Assembly (NCBI GenBank): GCA_022457065.1
Contig: JAJGBQ010000001.1
Span: 3,100,001 to 3,164,000 of the forward strand
Source of the DNA: Curvularia sp. ZM96
Lineage: Eukaryota > Ascomycota > Dothideomycetes > Pleosporales > Pleosporaceae
Length of the DNA: 64,000 nt
Reading direction: 5' to 3'
Shown piece after piece: positions 33,516 to 45,672 of the stretch (the stretch's first letter is position 1; every line of letters begins with the position of its first letter). The notes beneath the pieces are model-generated. The model searched no databases and was not told the DNA's origin. It saw nothing but the letters and a program-made list of their open reading frames with translations. Both the position numbers and the translations under genes were made by a program.

Positions 33516-33677
33516 ATGGCCCGCCCCAGCTGCTCCCACAGCTTCAAGTTGATCAAGTCAGACACCACCCTCGTCGTCTGGACTTGCAATCTGTGCCACA
33601 GCGGGCCCTTCACCTCCATCTACCAATGCGACCAATGCAAGCTCAAGACGTGTCAGCCCTGTGCGTCCAAGTCATAA
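33516..33677 (+). CDS. 53-aa cysteine-rich (ZZ/C1-like zinc-binding) protein
   Basis: The ATG at 33516 has strong context (CACAATGG) after a long CT-rich leader. The 53-aa product has four CxxC-type pairs and a His (CSHSF..., WTCNLCHSG, YQCDQCKLKTCQPC), a layout like a minimal C1/ZZ zinc fold binding two metal ions. The stop TAA is followed at once by GTGAGT, a 5' splice site, with an acceptor GTTGCAG at 33779-33785, so a 3' UTR intron is likely. No signal peptide. Small proteins of this pattern occur in ascomycetes without known function. Could act in protein or RNA binding; that is inference. Confidence 0.7.
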   Translation: MARPSCSHSFKLIKSDTTLVVWTCNLCHSGPFTSIYQCDQCKLKTCQPCASKS

Positions 33678-35743
33678 GTGAGTCTTCTCTCACTGCAATG
33701 CCTTACACCCCTTGCCTGTGTCAGCTGCTCCACCACGCATGCCAGAAAAACCCACAATGGTTGATGCTGACTCGCTGCGTTGCAGATGGAATGCAGAGAT
33801 CGCCGGCTACGATCCAAGCCCCGAGATCCCGGTAACCAGATATGTAAATGCACGCGACACGGCCGAATACCCTTCGTCTTTTGTTCGGCAACTCGCCCAA
33901 CCCCGTTTCTCGCCCACCACACCAACCGGGGTTTTTTCTGCTTGCTTGCATGCATGCACGCATCCCTCCATCACGTGGCCTTATTCTCCATCTCTTAGCA
34001 CGGCGTTTTGGGCGGCCTCGTCTATCGATTCGTTTTTGTCCCAAAAAGCATCTTGTCTTACCACGCAATCAATCGCACGTGTTTCTGCCCCTGTCGGAAC
34101 AGGCTTCCGTAATCCCTCTACAAAAAGGAAAAATGTACCCGCTTCTGGCCGTTTCAGGTGTGACCAGCCCTCCTCCCCCTGGGAATTACCACCTTTCCCC
34201 GTTCTACCAATCCTACATGGCTTTTCTGTCTTCGGTAACAAGATGGCTACTGGTGCCGTCCCGTCTCCAGTTTTTTCTTCTTTTTTTCTTCTGCTTCCGT
34301 CCTCTGACAGTACAACGACTGGTGCAAACCATTACGCCTTAATGCTTCCAAATTTCTTTTCGGCTCATCATCTGGTACCACGACATGGTCTTCTTTTTTT
34401 CCCCTTCTCCTTCGATATAAACACCTGTCAACTTGAGCTACATGTACTTTTAGACACCTGTCGGTAGGGAGGGGAGCTCTGTTTCACATACCCACGAGGT
34501 CGCACGGCTTGGCAGTTGCAATAGACAATATTACAACAGACACTGACTTGATCTCAACGACCCGCTTGCCGGTTGCATTGCAAAGTATGCAGCAGTGACG
34601 ACGCTCGGAAAAGTTTCAGAACCGGGGGTTGAGCACCCCAGTCCATCGTGTCTTTCCATGGCCTGCACCAGTTGAGACGCCCCTACCAGATCTGCTGCAT
34701 ATGCAAGCTATGAGCTTCGAAATTCCTTCTTCAGATGCTTCGCAGCGCCGAAAGGGGAAAAATGTGCGACCCGTTCGCTCTTGTCCCAGACAGGGTGCGG
34801 GTGGGCGCCACCACCGCCTCTAGCCATAACAAATGCCTACTTAAACCGCCTCTGATGTGTTCCTGACGGCTGCGCACAGAACCACGCCCGAGTTTCGTCT
34901 GTTGACTTTCCACCTGGCTTGACCCATGGCGTCTCCATATAAAGCTAATTTTTACGACGGGCGGCCGCTGAACAAAGCTTCTACCCACACCTGGTGCTAC
35001 CAGGGATGAAACACGCATACATACGATGGGAGATAGATAGGTCATGGTGTTACCCCTCGCAGCTACCCTACGGTTCTTCATCCGCTTTCAGCGCACGGTC
35101 TCGGCCCGGTACGCTAGCCTGTAGCCGATGCAAAGACCATTGTCCCGCACGCCGAATACGATCAGTGTTATTGCTCCTGTTGCAGTCATTACATGGCACC
35201 TGAAACCTACCTACTGAGACCCTCTCTCTCTTGAGCTGAAGCTGCAGGTCATGCTTTGGTAACAATGCTGTTGCCTTGCAGCCTAAGCGCTAAAAGCTTG
35301 TGCGTCGCGTGCAACCCTTTTCCGGCGGATGCACTTTTCCTTGCACTTTTCCTTGCACTCGCTAACCTTATACCCATTTTTGTGGCCTGTATGTTTCGTA
35401 CGCAAAATTGCTCAAAGACAGATATGACAAGGAAACTCTGCTCAAGTTCGCGACTCAGGGCCCGACTACGACTACTCCACGTCGAGTATCTAGGCACCCT
35501 TGAAAACCCTGATCATCACAACACATCACTAAGCACAGTTCGATGATCCCAAGCCAATCTGACAATGCGCTTCAGCTGTAAACTCATCAGGCAGCCAACA
35601 TGCCAAATTTATCGTTTCGGCCCCATCTTGACCACACATCTATATATTATTTCTAACCAAGTCGTGCATCGCTTCCATGATTCCTTAACTGTTTCTCCAA
35701 TCCTTGTATCGTGCAAATTATCCAATTGAACAAAAAAACAACC
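33678..35743. other. Probable 3' UTR of small gene and upstream region of calpain gene
   Basis: Includes a probable 3' UTR intron (33678-33785). A 251-codon frame at 33712-34467 is Ser/Pro-rich, without motifs and starts in the intron, so it is not called. The remainder is the upstream region of the calpain gene. Confidence 0.5.
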
Positions 35744-38363
35744 ATGGACACAGGAGGTGATGGCGGTACCACCCAAGTTGGCGAGCCTCAGGCAGCCATC
35801 AACGAGTTCTGGGACAGCCTCATTACGAAGAAGCCAGCCAAAGTTACCAAGATATTCCCACAAAGTCTGTATGCAAACCTTCTGCCTCCGCAACACCCAG
35901 TCGGGACTGTCGTTGGCAAGAATGCAGCCGAATCCTATCAGGCTGCTGCTGCAGAGTGTTGCGCTCGTGTCAAACGCATCGTCAAAGAATGCCACCGCAC
36001 AAACGAGAAGTTTACCGATCCAGACTTCGACATTAGCAACCTCACCGATAGAAGTTGCCTCGAAGGTCTCATGGCCTGGTACGAGGATCCGACAGACAAC
36101 CAGCCCACGACTACTGCATCCGAGCTAGGCCAGGCTCTCTCTACTGTTGTCGAAAGCGGTATCGTACCCGAGGGCGCGGTAATCGACGTCAAGGCTACCT
36201 CAAAGATACTGGCATCATTATACAACCCCACGAGTAGCTCCACCGGTCCCCGATCAGTCCATCGTGTTGACTGGATCTTTGAAAACCCACAGTTTGTCGT
36301 CGATGGCTTCTCTAGCTCTGACCTCAGACAGGGATGCACTGGAGACTGCTGGTTCGTTGCTGGCGTTTCGACAATTTGCACGTACCCAGCTCTCATGAAC
36401 AAAGTCTGTGTTGCTAGAGACGAGGAGTGTGGAGTGTACGGCTTCGTCTTCTACAGAGACGGCGAGTGGGTCTGGACTGTTGTCGACGACAGCCTCTACC
36501 TTACTGACGGCGACTTTGGCTCTGAAGTTGGTGATCGATGGGATCCAACCAATGCCAAAGAGGCCAAGTGGAAAAAGAACTATCAGACTGGATCAGAAGC
36601 ACTTCATTTTGCTTCATGCGCCAACGAGAACGAAACTTGGCTGCCTCTCTTGGAGAAGGCGTACGCCAAAAGTAAGCCTTTTGTTTTTACATGATCAAGC
36701 CCCGATTATCATTAGCACACTTGTGTTGCAAGGCTGACAGGACAATAGTACATGGTGATTACGATTCCATTTCTGGTGGGTTCAGTGGCGAAGCTGTCGA
36801 GGACTTGACTGGCGGCGTCACGACCAAGATCTTGACGAATCGCGTATTGAGCAAAGAGAAACTTTGGAAAGAACTGCTGCAAGTTGGCAAGGAATTCCTC
36901 TTCTCAGCTTCGTCGCCCAGCTCAAGTGCATTTGGCGTACAGTCGGACGCGTTAAAAGGTCTTGCGCTTAGCCATGCTTATTCCGTCTTGAGAGCCGTAG
37001 AGGAGCAAGACGAAAATGGCAAAAGCCACCGACTGGTACTGATACGCAACCCATGGGGTCGGAAAATCGACGCTAGAGTAGGAGAATGGACAGGACCCTG
37101 GAGCGACGGGTCTCGTGAATGGACCCCTTACTGGCTCGACAAGCTGGGTCACAAATTTGGAGACGACGGTCTCTTCTGGATGTCTTATGAAGACCTGCTC
37201 AAGCGATTTGATCTGCTTGATCGCACTCGCCTTTTTGACGAACAATGGACTGTTGTGCAGCGATGGACAAGCGTATCGGTGGCATGGGTACGTAATGCAG
37301 TCTACCTGGAACAGCACATAAGCTAATTATGGTTTGTTTAGGTCACTGGCTACCTAAATACAAAGTTCTCAGTAGAGATCAAAAAGGCTGGGCCTACCGT
37401 TTTTGTCCTTTGTCAGGTAAGCAGCCAGCTCCTGCTCTGCTCTTCATCTACTAACGACAGCAGCTCGATGACCGCTACTTCCAAGGGCTTCAGGGAAGGT
37501 ACTCCTTCGACCTACATTTTGTACTGCAAGAAAAGGATGCTAAAGCCGGCGAACACCTGATACGCGCCCGCGGCGCTTGGTTCGGAAACCGCAGCGTCGC
37601 CGCCGAGGTCGATCTCGAAGCCGGTGTATACGAAGTGGTGCCGAAAATCGTAGCGACACGGGACACAAGTGTGCCGGAACCTATCGATGTTGTGAAGAAG
37701 CTTGCCCAGCGTAACCCGCAGAAGCTTCGGCAGATTGGAATGAACTACGACATGGCAAACGCCAAGGGCGTGATCGAACTCCCCGAGGAAGAAAAGAAGA
37801 CCAAAGAGAATGAATCAGACGAGCCTAAAGCCCCCAAGAAAACAGAACAAGCTAAGAAGAAGAAGAAATCAAAGAACGAGGATAAAAAAGGAAATGAAGC
37901 TCAGGAATCCAAACAAAAGACCAAAGACAGCGAGGCCCATGACACCCAGAACGCGAGTGCGGAGGAAGAACACGACGACGCATCCTGGGTCACCGAAGAC
38001 GAAGCGCCAACCGACGTCTCCGCCCTCGCAGCAAAAGCCAAAGCAAACCCTCCCACGTCCGACTCCGAACTCAAACAACTCCTCCTCAAGCTAACAGACC
38101 ACATCCTCTCTTCCAACGAGGACTCATCCTCATCTACAACTGAACCCGCGCCCGCTGACCCCTCCTCCTCCTCTGCTGACAAAGATGCACCTAAACAAGA
38201 AGGAGAAGAACAACACGAACCCTGGAACGCCGTCTGCACACTCGGCCTGCGCGTATACAGTTTAGACCCCAACGTCACCATCCAGCTCATCAAGTCGCAG
38301 AGTGTGGCCGAGACGGCCATCCTCGACGTCGATGGCGCCACGCAGGCGGGTGCCACAATGTAA
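35744..38363 (+). CDS. Calpain-like cysteine protease
   Basis: Exons 35744-36671, 36749-37287, 37342-37416 and 37464-38363 encode 813 aa; ATG 35744 has an ACCATGG context. The protease core is complete: catalytic Cys in QGCTGDCWFVAG (about residue 205), His in LSHAYSVLRA and Asn in LIRNPWG. A beta-rich domain III-like region follows (VTGYLNTKFSVEI, VLCQLDDRYFQGL). The C-terminus is a Lys/Glu-rich, then Ser-rich, disordered tail (KKTEQAKKKKKSKNEDKK). No MIT domain and a DCW rather than DCS centre separate it from PalB/Rim13. Calpains are Ca2+-responsive regulatory proteases; metal dependence here is unknown. Intron 3 ends in a tandem acceptor CAGCAG, which would add or omit one Gln. Confidence 0.9.
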
Positions 38364-38932
38364 GCTGCCCCCACCTCCTAACACGGCGTGTCGCGGTGGT
38401 GCATGTGTGATTGGATCGACCCGGATCGGAGTTGAGTGGGAGGGTGGCCGCCGGGCGGGGCGGGTAGAGACAAAGGAGGGGGAAGTGAACCAGAGGGACG
38501 GTAACGCTTGGGGGCGAAAAGCAAGCAGAGAAAGTACGTGTTTCTTCTTTTTTTTGACATCGGGTATGTCGAATGAGGAAGAAAGAGCGGCAGTGGCGAG
38601 GGTTGAGTCAATTTTTCTTTTTCTATGTCTTCTCCATTCTTTCTTTCTTTCTTTCCTACAGGGGAGGCGAAGGTCACGAGAAACGATGCGTTATGAGTTA
38701 CGATGGTTTATGACAGTCTTTTTATTTTACTTCCTTGGTTCGGGACAACCACGGAATGGGGTTGGTTGTGGCGGGTGTTCGGGGCTCACTCTTCACTCTT
38801 TCACTTTAGACACACTCTCAAAGGGAAAATTCCACTCTCAATACCAATAAATCATTTCACTCTCAATAAAAACATGCATCATTTTTCTGTCCCGTCTTCT
38901 GCATCACTCGTCTAGCCATACCTATCTCTCAC
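38364..38932. other. Convergent intergenic region
   Basis: 3' flanks of the calpain gene (plus) and the SMP-C2 gene (minus). A TTCT repeat lies at 38636-38655. No gene supported. Confidence 0.5.
38636..38655. repeat. (TTCT)n microsatellite
   Basis: About five TTCT units in the calpain 3' flank. Confidence 0.7.
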
Positions 38933-40610
38933 TCACTCCGCCGGCTTAACCCCTTGCAGCGAAATCAAAGCCCGAATCTGCACACCGTTTCCAACGCTAA
39001 AGTTGTCCTGCAGCGCCATACCCTCAGCAGAAAGCACGTCTCTAAACTCCACCTGCGCACTACCAAACTCCACATTCTTATTCAGCAGCGCCAGCTTAAA
39101 CGGTACAGGGTTGGCCAGCATATCTGCGGAAATAGGAATGCGGAAGGCCTGGTCGAACGACGGGTTGAAGATATCTATGCCGGGCGAGTACGTCTTGGCT
39201 GCTGTCTGGAACGTCTTGTCGCCCCAGGTAACTTTGACACTGGGATTGAGCTCATCACGATTACCCTGGAGCTCATGCGCACCAGCAATCAGGACAGTAG
39301 CGAGACCGCAGATCTGGCCTTGGGCTGTGCTCTGGGGGCTAGGTGAAGAAAGAACCTGTGGTTCGGGGACAAGGTGGAAGAATTTGGCGTGGATGAGGAG
39401 TCTACCGGCTGTTTCTTGGCCCTTGTGCGAGAGGACGAGTTCCTGGGTTCCGCCCTTGAGGAGAATTTCTTTGATGGTGGTGGAACCGAGACCCATGTCG
39501 TCGTCACCCGCCATGTCCTCGTCCTGCACGTCGACAGTGATGTCTTGTTCAAAGTCGGTAACTAGGAAGTCGTGGCTTTCGTTCCATTCCGGTTCGCGGT
39601 TGTTGTCTACTGTTGAGGTCTTCCACTCGCCTTCGGCGCCCACTTTGACTCTGACGTAGCAGTCTGGGACGTCTTCAAGTTTGACTTTTGCCATGAGCTT
39701 CTTAAGGCCACTCTTCTTTTCGCCTCGCTTGGGCGCATCGATGCCAGTGGCTTTGCCGACGGTCACGCGGATGACGCCGTGGTGCGGCTGGAAGGTCTTG
39801 AAGTAGTCGGTGTTTGGATCCAGCTTGACGAGGAAGCGGTTGGGGAGCACGGCCATTGAATCAATGACACCGAGAATTGTCTTGCGGACAGTGCTGTCAA
39901 TAATAGAAAAGTCGGCAATGTTTGCAGCGTCGGTGAAGTCAAGCTTCAGACTTGGCGTGTTAAGGAAGGCGATCTGGACGGCTCCGATCTATCTTTAGTT
40001 AGCATTGCCCTGGATGTCGCCTAATCAGACATGACTTACCAGAGGAATGACGTTTGTCAATGGGCACAGCAAGACACTGATGCGGCCCTTCATATGAACC
40101 CGCTCCACACCCTGTACGTCTCGTTAGCCCGATCTCTGACCCTCATTTACCCTTTACAAACATACCACTTTTGGAACTAGTTTACCGTCAAGCTCAAAGT
40201 CACACACACCCTCCCAGTTCATATCCATGTCGAGCTTGATTCCTCCGGCCGTCGTCTTGTGCACATCGACATTCGAAAAGCCAATTGGAACGTGTCCAAA
40301 CTCAATCTTGACAAAGCGCAGATTGGACAGCGGGCTGGGAAGCGTGGAGGCAAGGATGGGTTCAACTGTGTCTTTGATCATGTTGGAGCCAGCCACGCAG
40401 ATGTTGGGCCACAGATTCTTAATGATATCATTGAGAAAGCCTGATATTGCGAATTAGCACGTGCTGTCGTGAAATGGGGTAGAAGGGGTAGGAGGGTGTG
40501 TAGCAGTGCAATCGTATCAAAAAGCTCCGCTTTCATCCCATACCTGCTGGTTCAGAGCCACCAGAGGCAGTCAACTGGTGGACGAGCGACGCAGGTGCTT
40601 GGTTCGCCAT
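38933..40610 (-). CDS. SMP-C2-C2 lipid-transfer-type protein (tricalbin/synaptotagmin-like, no membrane anchor)
   Basis: Exons 40610-40544, 40440-40166, 40111-40040 and 39988-38933 give 489 aa; every junction is phase-consistent. The first part is an SMP domain (FLNDIIKNLWPNICV, VEPILAS, LRFVKIEFG, GRISVLLCPLTNVIP, DSMAVLPNRF). A first C2 domain (GVIRVTVGKATGID, CYVRVKVGAEGEWKTSTV, EWNESHDFLV, QDEDMAGDDDMG) carries the Asp residues expected of Ca2+ sites. A second, weaker C2-like domain closes the protein (SVKVTWGDKTFQT, NPSFDQAFRIPI). SMP-C2 proteins move lipids at ER contact sites. Unlike tricalbins, no N-terminal membrane hairpin is visible, so it may be soluble or C2-recruited. Confidence 0.82.
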
Positions 40611-41998
40611 GATGTGTTGTCAAGTCGTCCTTTGGGAGCTATAGGTAGTGTCACGTTTCAGGTTCCGTGAGGTGATCAACAACAAGCTCGAAACAGCTGA
40701 GGGGAGCTTGATCTCACTCAGATTGTGAAATACAGGGACAAGAGGGATATTGAGTGGTATTGGGTGAGGTGGAAAGGAATAAGTTGAACCTGAGAAGGAG
40801 TAAAACACGGTACCAGGTAACTAGCCAGTTTAGACTGCATGCAACTACACGTGTTGCATCCTGTTTGTTGTCCCATGCTTGGAAGTAACCACCTTGACGT
40901 CACTTCACGTCCCAAAACAACGCCTGTGCTGCAGCTGCAACTGAACCCCGCTGTGGCAGGTGAAAGCCACACGGTTGAAGCCACACATCACGTGTCGGAG
41001 CTTCAGCTCTATCTCCACGCTTATGTCAGCGGAACCTCCAACTTACGTTACCTTTTTTTCCTTTTCCTACCCTCTCGGCTACACTTGCTTGTATGCTGGA
41101 CTAAACACCTCCAAAACGTATGCATACGCGCCATCCTCACGCCACACCCATCCTTTTTGTCCGACACACACAGACACACACCTTTTCAATCCACGTACCC
41201 ACGATCCGATACCATGCATGCCGCGGAAACAAAACAAAACAAAAACTCACGTGTCGTTTGTCGCTAGTTCGGCAGAAAAACAACTGCGAGTACCCTGGCT
41301 GAATACCGTACATCGGTTACACCGAACCCGTCTACCCTGGAAAACCAGGCTGATACCCCTACCTTGTTGTTAACGAGATGGCGCATATGAGGAATAGTAC
41401 TATGTTTTTTCTTTTGCCTTGGTCGTTGCTTCCCCTCACGTCCAAGAAGAGTCTGTGGTGCGAGAGGGTGGTGGTGGTGCAGGGGCAGACGAAACGCTCA
41501 GCCCGGCGTTGAAATCGAGTACGTTGTGGCTTGCGCAAGGAGGGTGTTTGGCACCAGTGCTATCCATGCATCGATAGCTGCTTTTTCTAAGGTGTCCCCA
41601 TGTACCCTGTTCTCCTGCCACATATGTACATCAAATCCATGATTTGATGCGATCCCAGCACGCTCGGATACCTGGTACGTATGTCGTGCATACACCGATG
41701 AAGGCAGAAGGTGTGGCTACCAGGGCCGCGGTATACACGAGGGGGGATTGTATGAGGTAACGAGATGCTGAATGGTCGGAAGTAGATTCCGTAGTAACTT
41801 GTTGTTTTTTGCGGTGCGATACGCGAAGTGAGATTGGCGATTTGGACAAAGACAGTGGATAAAGAACATGCATGTACATGTGTCTACGTACTTGGCAAAA
41901 ATTGTGCAATAGTATGTTGATCCTGCCAAGAAAGTGTCTGACTAAACGGTGTATGTAGTGTACGTATGTGTGTTTCTTCTCTCTGCAACCCACCCATT
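40611..41998. other. Gene-free region
   Basis: Upstream of the SMP-C2 gene and downstream of the carboxylesterase gene, both minus strand. Short ORFs only, without recognisable content. Confidence 0.45.
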
Positions 41999-43589
41999 CT
42001 ACGGCGGCAAAGGCTTGCCATTCGGTTTCGTACCATTGCAAGGCGCATCCAACGCACTCTCCTTGACACCCTGCACCACCTTTCCCTCGTATCCGATCAA
42101 GACGGCCTCGCCACTTGGCTCGTACGCCTCCCAGCCCATCTTAGGCAAGCCCTGCACTGGGTCCTTGGCAAATGCCAGATAGTAATCCTGCACCTTCTCG
42201 CTGACTTGTCGCTGGAAGTCAGTGCCATTTCCCCTCGCAATACCATAGGTGCCAAAGTAAAGTGGTAGATCAGACGAGTGATACGCACCCTGCCATGGCC
42301 GAGGCGCAATGTTGCTAAAATTACCAGCATACAGGTAGCGGAAAGTGGTGGTGTTAGCCAAGTAGCGATTCTGCGTTGTCTGTGCCGCAGGGCAGAGAAA
42401 GTAACTTGCCGTAGCCTCGTCGGCTTCGGATCTAGGCGGCCCATACGTCTTATTGTACGCCGGGAACGCAGTGCCCTCGTCCTTGGTGGTGCCAATAATG
42501 GCAGGCTTGCGAGTGAATTTTCCGGCCAACGCACGCGCCGTGACGTCGGAGAAGAACGTGCGGTTATCGTGTACCGGGTCGAAACTGAGACCTGGTGCTG
42601 CGCCGCTGTCGGAATGCTGCTTGAGGAATTTCTCGATGGACACAGCGTCGACGCCCCTGAGGCAGTCAAGCTCAGCTGAGGCACGGGTATCGTTGCAGCC
42701 AAAGTGCTGGGCGACATAGGTGAAGCTGGTGTGCTTTGTGTCTGAGCTTGAGATTGGCAGAAGAGAAGTACCCGAGTTCATAATCAAGCCCGAGACAATG
42801 GGGTCGTTGGGATAGGCGAAGTTGTAGTTGTCGACCGAAGCAGCGCCCGCAGACTGTCCCCAGAGCGTGATGCGGGCCGGGTCGCCGCCAAAGTTGCGAA
42901 TGTTGTCTCGGATCCATTCGAGAGCCAGGCGCTGGTCCAGGAAGCCGAGGTTCTGTTCGTCATCCTTGAGGTCTTTGGAATTGGGGAAACCAAAGATGTT
43001 CAGACGGTAGCTGCAGATTGGTAAGTCATCTCTCGACGCTCGCTAGGCTATTCGTTTTGACTTACTTGATTCCAACAACAATATGCTCTCCCGTTCTCTC
43101 AACCCATCTTGCAGGGATCTGATACGGGACAGTCGGTCCTCCCGTCACGAAGCCTCCACCATGAATCCAAACAAGCACAGGCAGCAGGTCCTTCTTGTCC
43201 TTGCGACCCTCACACCGATCCAAGGGGGCCCAGATGTTGAGCTTCAGACACTCTTCAGACTGGTAGAGACGCGGCGTAATAATAAACTCAGGCGCGTCGT
43301 TCAGCCAAACATTTGGCTTGTCGCCTTCAAACTGAGGACAGGAAGGACCCAGCACATTCGCCTCGAGTACCTTATTGTCCCTCTTCTTCGGAACCGGAGG
43401 CAACCACCTCCTTCGACCGACCGGCTGTTCAGCAAAAGGGATACCGAGGTACTGTGCAACATTTGGCGTTACATTATCCGTAAACCCTTTTACCTGGCCG
43501 GACGAGGTATGAATAGTCGCAGGGACACCTGCTACAGCCCAAACAGGAAACTGGGCGAGTCCCAGCAAAATCGCTGTAGCAATCACCAT
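41999..43589 (-). CDS. Type B carboxylesterase/lipase, secreted
   Basis: Exons 43589-43066 and 43010-41999 (55-nt intron) encode 511 aa. ATG 43589 begins a signal peptide (MVIATAILLGLAQFPVWAVAG); the frame continues upstream only through a GTG. Family marks are the N-terminal block (GQVKGFTDN, YLGIPFAEQPVG), SEECLKLNIWAP, the oxyanion loop HGGGFVTGG, the nucleophile Ser in LWGQSAGAAS, acid residue in GTTKDEGTAF and His in QGAYHSSDLPLYFG. The triad is complete, so the enzyme should hydrolyse carboxylic esters outside the cell. Several N-x-S/T sites fit secretion. The substrate is unknown; candidates are host cutin-like esters, lipids or feruloyl-type esters. Confidence 0.92.
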
Positions 43590-44420
43590 ACTGGACAACG
43601 AAGAAAGCAGAAGACGGAGAAGAAGAAGCGGAGAAAGCTGCAGAGATCCCCTGATCTCCTCATCTTTCCCCCTCCCAGGTTTTTGTACTTGGTAGTAGCT
43701 GTCTGGGGTTACCTCGGGACAATCTTCCACGAGGCAACTAGAACTAGCAACCTACTTCCCCCACATAATAGCGACGGAAAACCTGGGTCCGCAGCTAATA
43801 CGTGTTAGGGGGAGCGTGTACGAAGTAATTGACATCATACGGAGTTTAGGCGGGGACATGTCATTGGATCGCGCGGTTAAAAAATTCTAGTCGCAAACGT
43901 CGTTCCCGTTGTAACCTAGTTTGCGCATGGTCCCCTACTTACGGATGTAAGACTTGTAAGGCAGGGGACAGAATAAGCATCTGAGCGAGATAAAGTTTGG
44001 TTACAACGGCCCGGGAAGCGGCTTCCAATTACGAGGGTGTATTATCGACCATGAAGCATGGAAATTGCCTGTTCGTTGGAGAAATTGAGGGAGGAAGAAA
44101 GGGTTCGACGACAATGATGACCTCGGGAATGCAAAAACGGTCCGGACCAATTGCCGGTCCCACTTCGTAATGGATTCCCGCCATCGGCAGCATCGCCGAG
44201 TATGCGACGACCATAAAGGAAAGTGGCTGAACTACGAAATAGTCACCGTTTGAATACACTACCTTGTTTCTGAGAATTCACTGCGCTCGTTCTCCTGCCG
44301 GCGACACTTTCAATCCCGTGGCCTTGGATCCTGTAGCCGTCGCCCTGGTCCTGGTCCTCCAACACCCCCCAGCCCATAGTACGACCCCCCAAGAAAGCCA
44401 TATTGAAACCAAAAACAACC
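43590..44420. other. Divergent promoter region (carboxylesterase / epimerase)
   Basis: The carboxylesterase (minus) and SDR gene (plus) are transcribed away from each other, so this 0.83-kb stretch should contain both promoters. No gene is supported inside it. Confidence 0.55.
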
Positions 44421-45380
44421 ATGAAAATCCTCATAACGGGCGCCAACGGCTTCGTCGGCCGTCTTCTCGCTCAACACCTCCTCACCACGCACCCGGACGC
44501 AACCCTCATCCTAACCGACATCACTGCGCCACCCTCCCCTTCATCATCCCAAAACATCCTCTGCCTATCCACCGACCTCACCTCCCCTTCCGTCTGCACA
44601 TCCCTCATCACCACCCACGCCCCGGATGCCATCTACATCCTACACGGCATCATGTCGAGCGGCAGCGAAGCGAATCTCGAGCTGGGATTGGCCGTCAATT
44701 TCGACTCCGTGCGAACTCTACTCGACACGCTCCGCACACAGCGTCCAGGCGTCAAGGTCGTTTTCACCTCGTCCTGCGCCGTGTACGGCCGGCGCGCAGT
44801 CACGCATCTCGCGAGCGAGACGGACGTAGTGCCGATGCCTGAATCCAGCTACGGGACGCAGAAACTCATGATTGAGATGCTGGTGAATGATTACTCCAGG
44901 CGGGGCCTCATTGATGGGCGGAGCGTGCGATTGCCAACTGTTTTTGTGCGAGCGGGTGCACCCACGGCGGCAGCGTCGTCGTTTGTATCGGGCATTGTGC
45001 GCGAGCCGTTGCACGGCGTCGAGGCTGTTCTACCAGTTGATCCAAAGATAGGGATTTGGTTGACATCGCCGAAGACGTTGGCGCGGAATCTGGTGCATGC
45101 GATCGAGGTGCCGGCAGAAAAGCTGGGGTATTTTAGACAGGTGTTGTTGCCTGGGTTTACGGCGTCAAGTGGACAGATTCTCGAGGCGTTGGAGAAGGTG
45201 GCAGGGAAGGACGTTAGGGGCAGGGTTAGGGAGGAGAGGGATGAGGTGGTGCAGAGGATTGTGGAGAGTTGGCCCGAGAGGTATGATACGAGTAGGGCGA
45301 GGGAGTTGGGGTTTAGTGAGGATGTGGGGTTGGAGCAGACGATTAGGGATTTCATGGAGGGGGAAGGGATCAAGGTATGA
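44421..45380 (+). CDS. NAD-dependent epimerase/dehydratase (SDR), DenD-like
   Basis: Single exon, 319 aa, ATG 44421 (ACAACCATG). The Rossmann motif is KILITGANGFVGRLLAQHLL. Further marks are ILHGIMSSGSEANLELGLAVNFDSVRTLL (written here in two parts: ILHGIMSSGSE and ANLELGLAVNFDS), VVFTSSCAVYG and the catalytic YGTQK (Tyr-xxx-Lys). PTVFVRAGAP follows in the substrate lobe. The pattern is close to bacterial DenD D-erythronate dehydrogenase and related sugar-acid epimerases. The reaction in fungi is not known, but NAD(P)-dependent oxidation or epimerisation of a sugar acid is likely. No signal peptide, so cytosolic. Downstream neighbour is convergent. Confidence 0.85.
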   Translation: MKILITGANGFVGRLLAQHLLTTHPDATLILTDITAPPSPSSSQNILCLSTDLTSPSVCTSLITTHAPDAIYILHGIMSSGSEANLELGLAVNFDSVRTLLDTLRTQRPGVKVVFTSSCAVYGRRAVTHLASETDVVPMPESSYGTQKLMIEMLVNDYSRRGLIDGRSVRLPTVFVRAGAPTAAASSFVSGIVREPLHGVEAVLPVDPKIGIWLTSPKTLARNLVHAIEVPAEKLGYFRQVLLPGFTASSGQILEALEKVAGKDVRGRVREERDEVVQRIVESWPERYDTSRARELGFSEDVGLEQTIRDFMEGEGIKV

Positions 45381-45672
45381 TGGGGATGAGATGTGCATGG
45401 GAATGCAAGTTATGACAGAGACGAAATCTGTCTGGGATGTTAGGTATATCGCAGGCACGAGATATGAATGACGGCCACGAATGAGATTGGAATAGATTGC
45501 AGAATTCATGTAATATACATTGTTAGACTTCAAGAGTTTCGCCGAGTACGTATCCAACGAACCCACAAAACGGTCCGATATCAAACGGCAACGAGCACGG
45601 TTTGAGTCCAGTCCAAATCAATATGCCGCTAAATTGCAATAACACGTCTGGACGAGCACATGAATGCGCAGT
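45381..45672. other. Short convergent intergenic region
   Basis: 3' flanks of the epimerase gene (plus) and the DENN gene (minus). Nothing else seen. Confidence 0.5.

Noticed and set aside
33712..34467. 251-codon plus-strand frame
   Set aside because: Begins inside a probable 3' UTR intron and lacks any motif.
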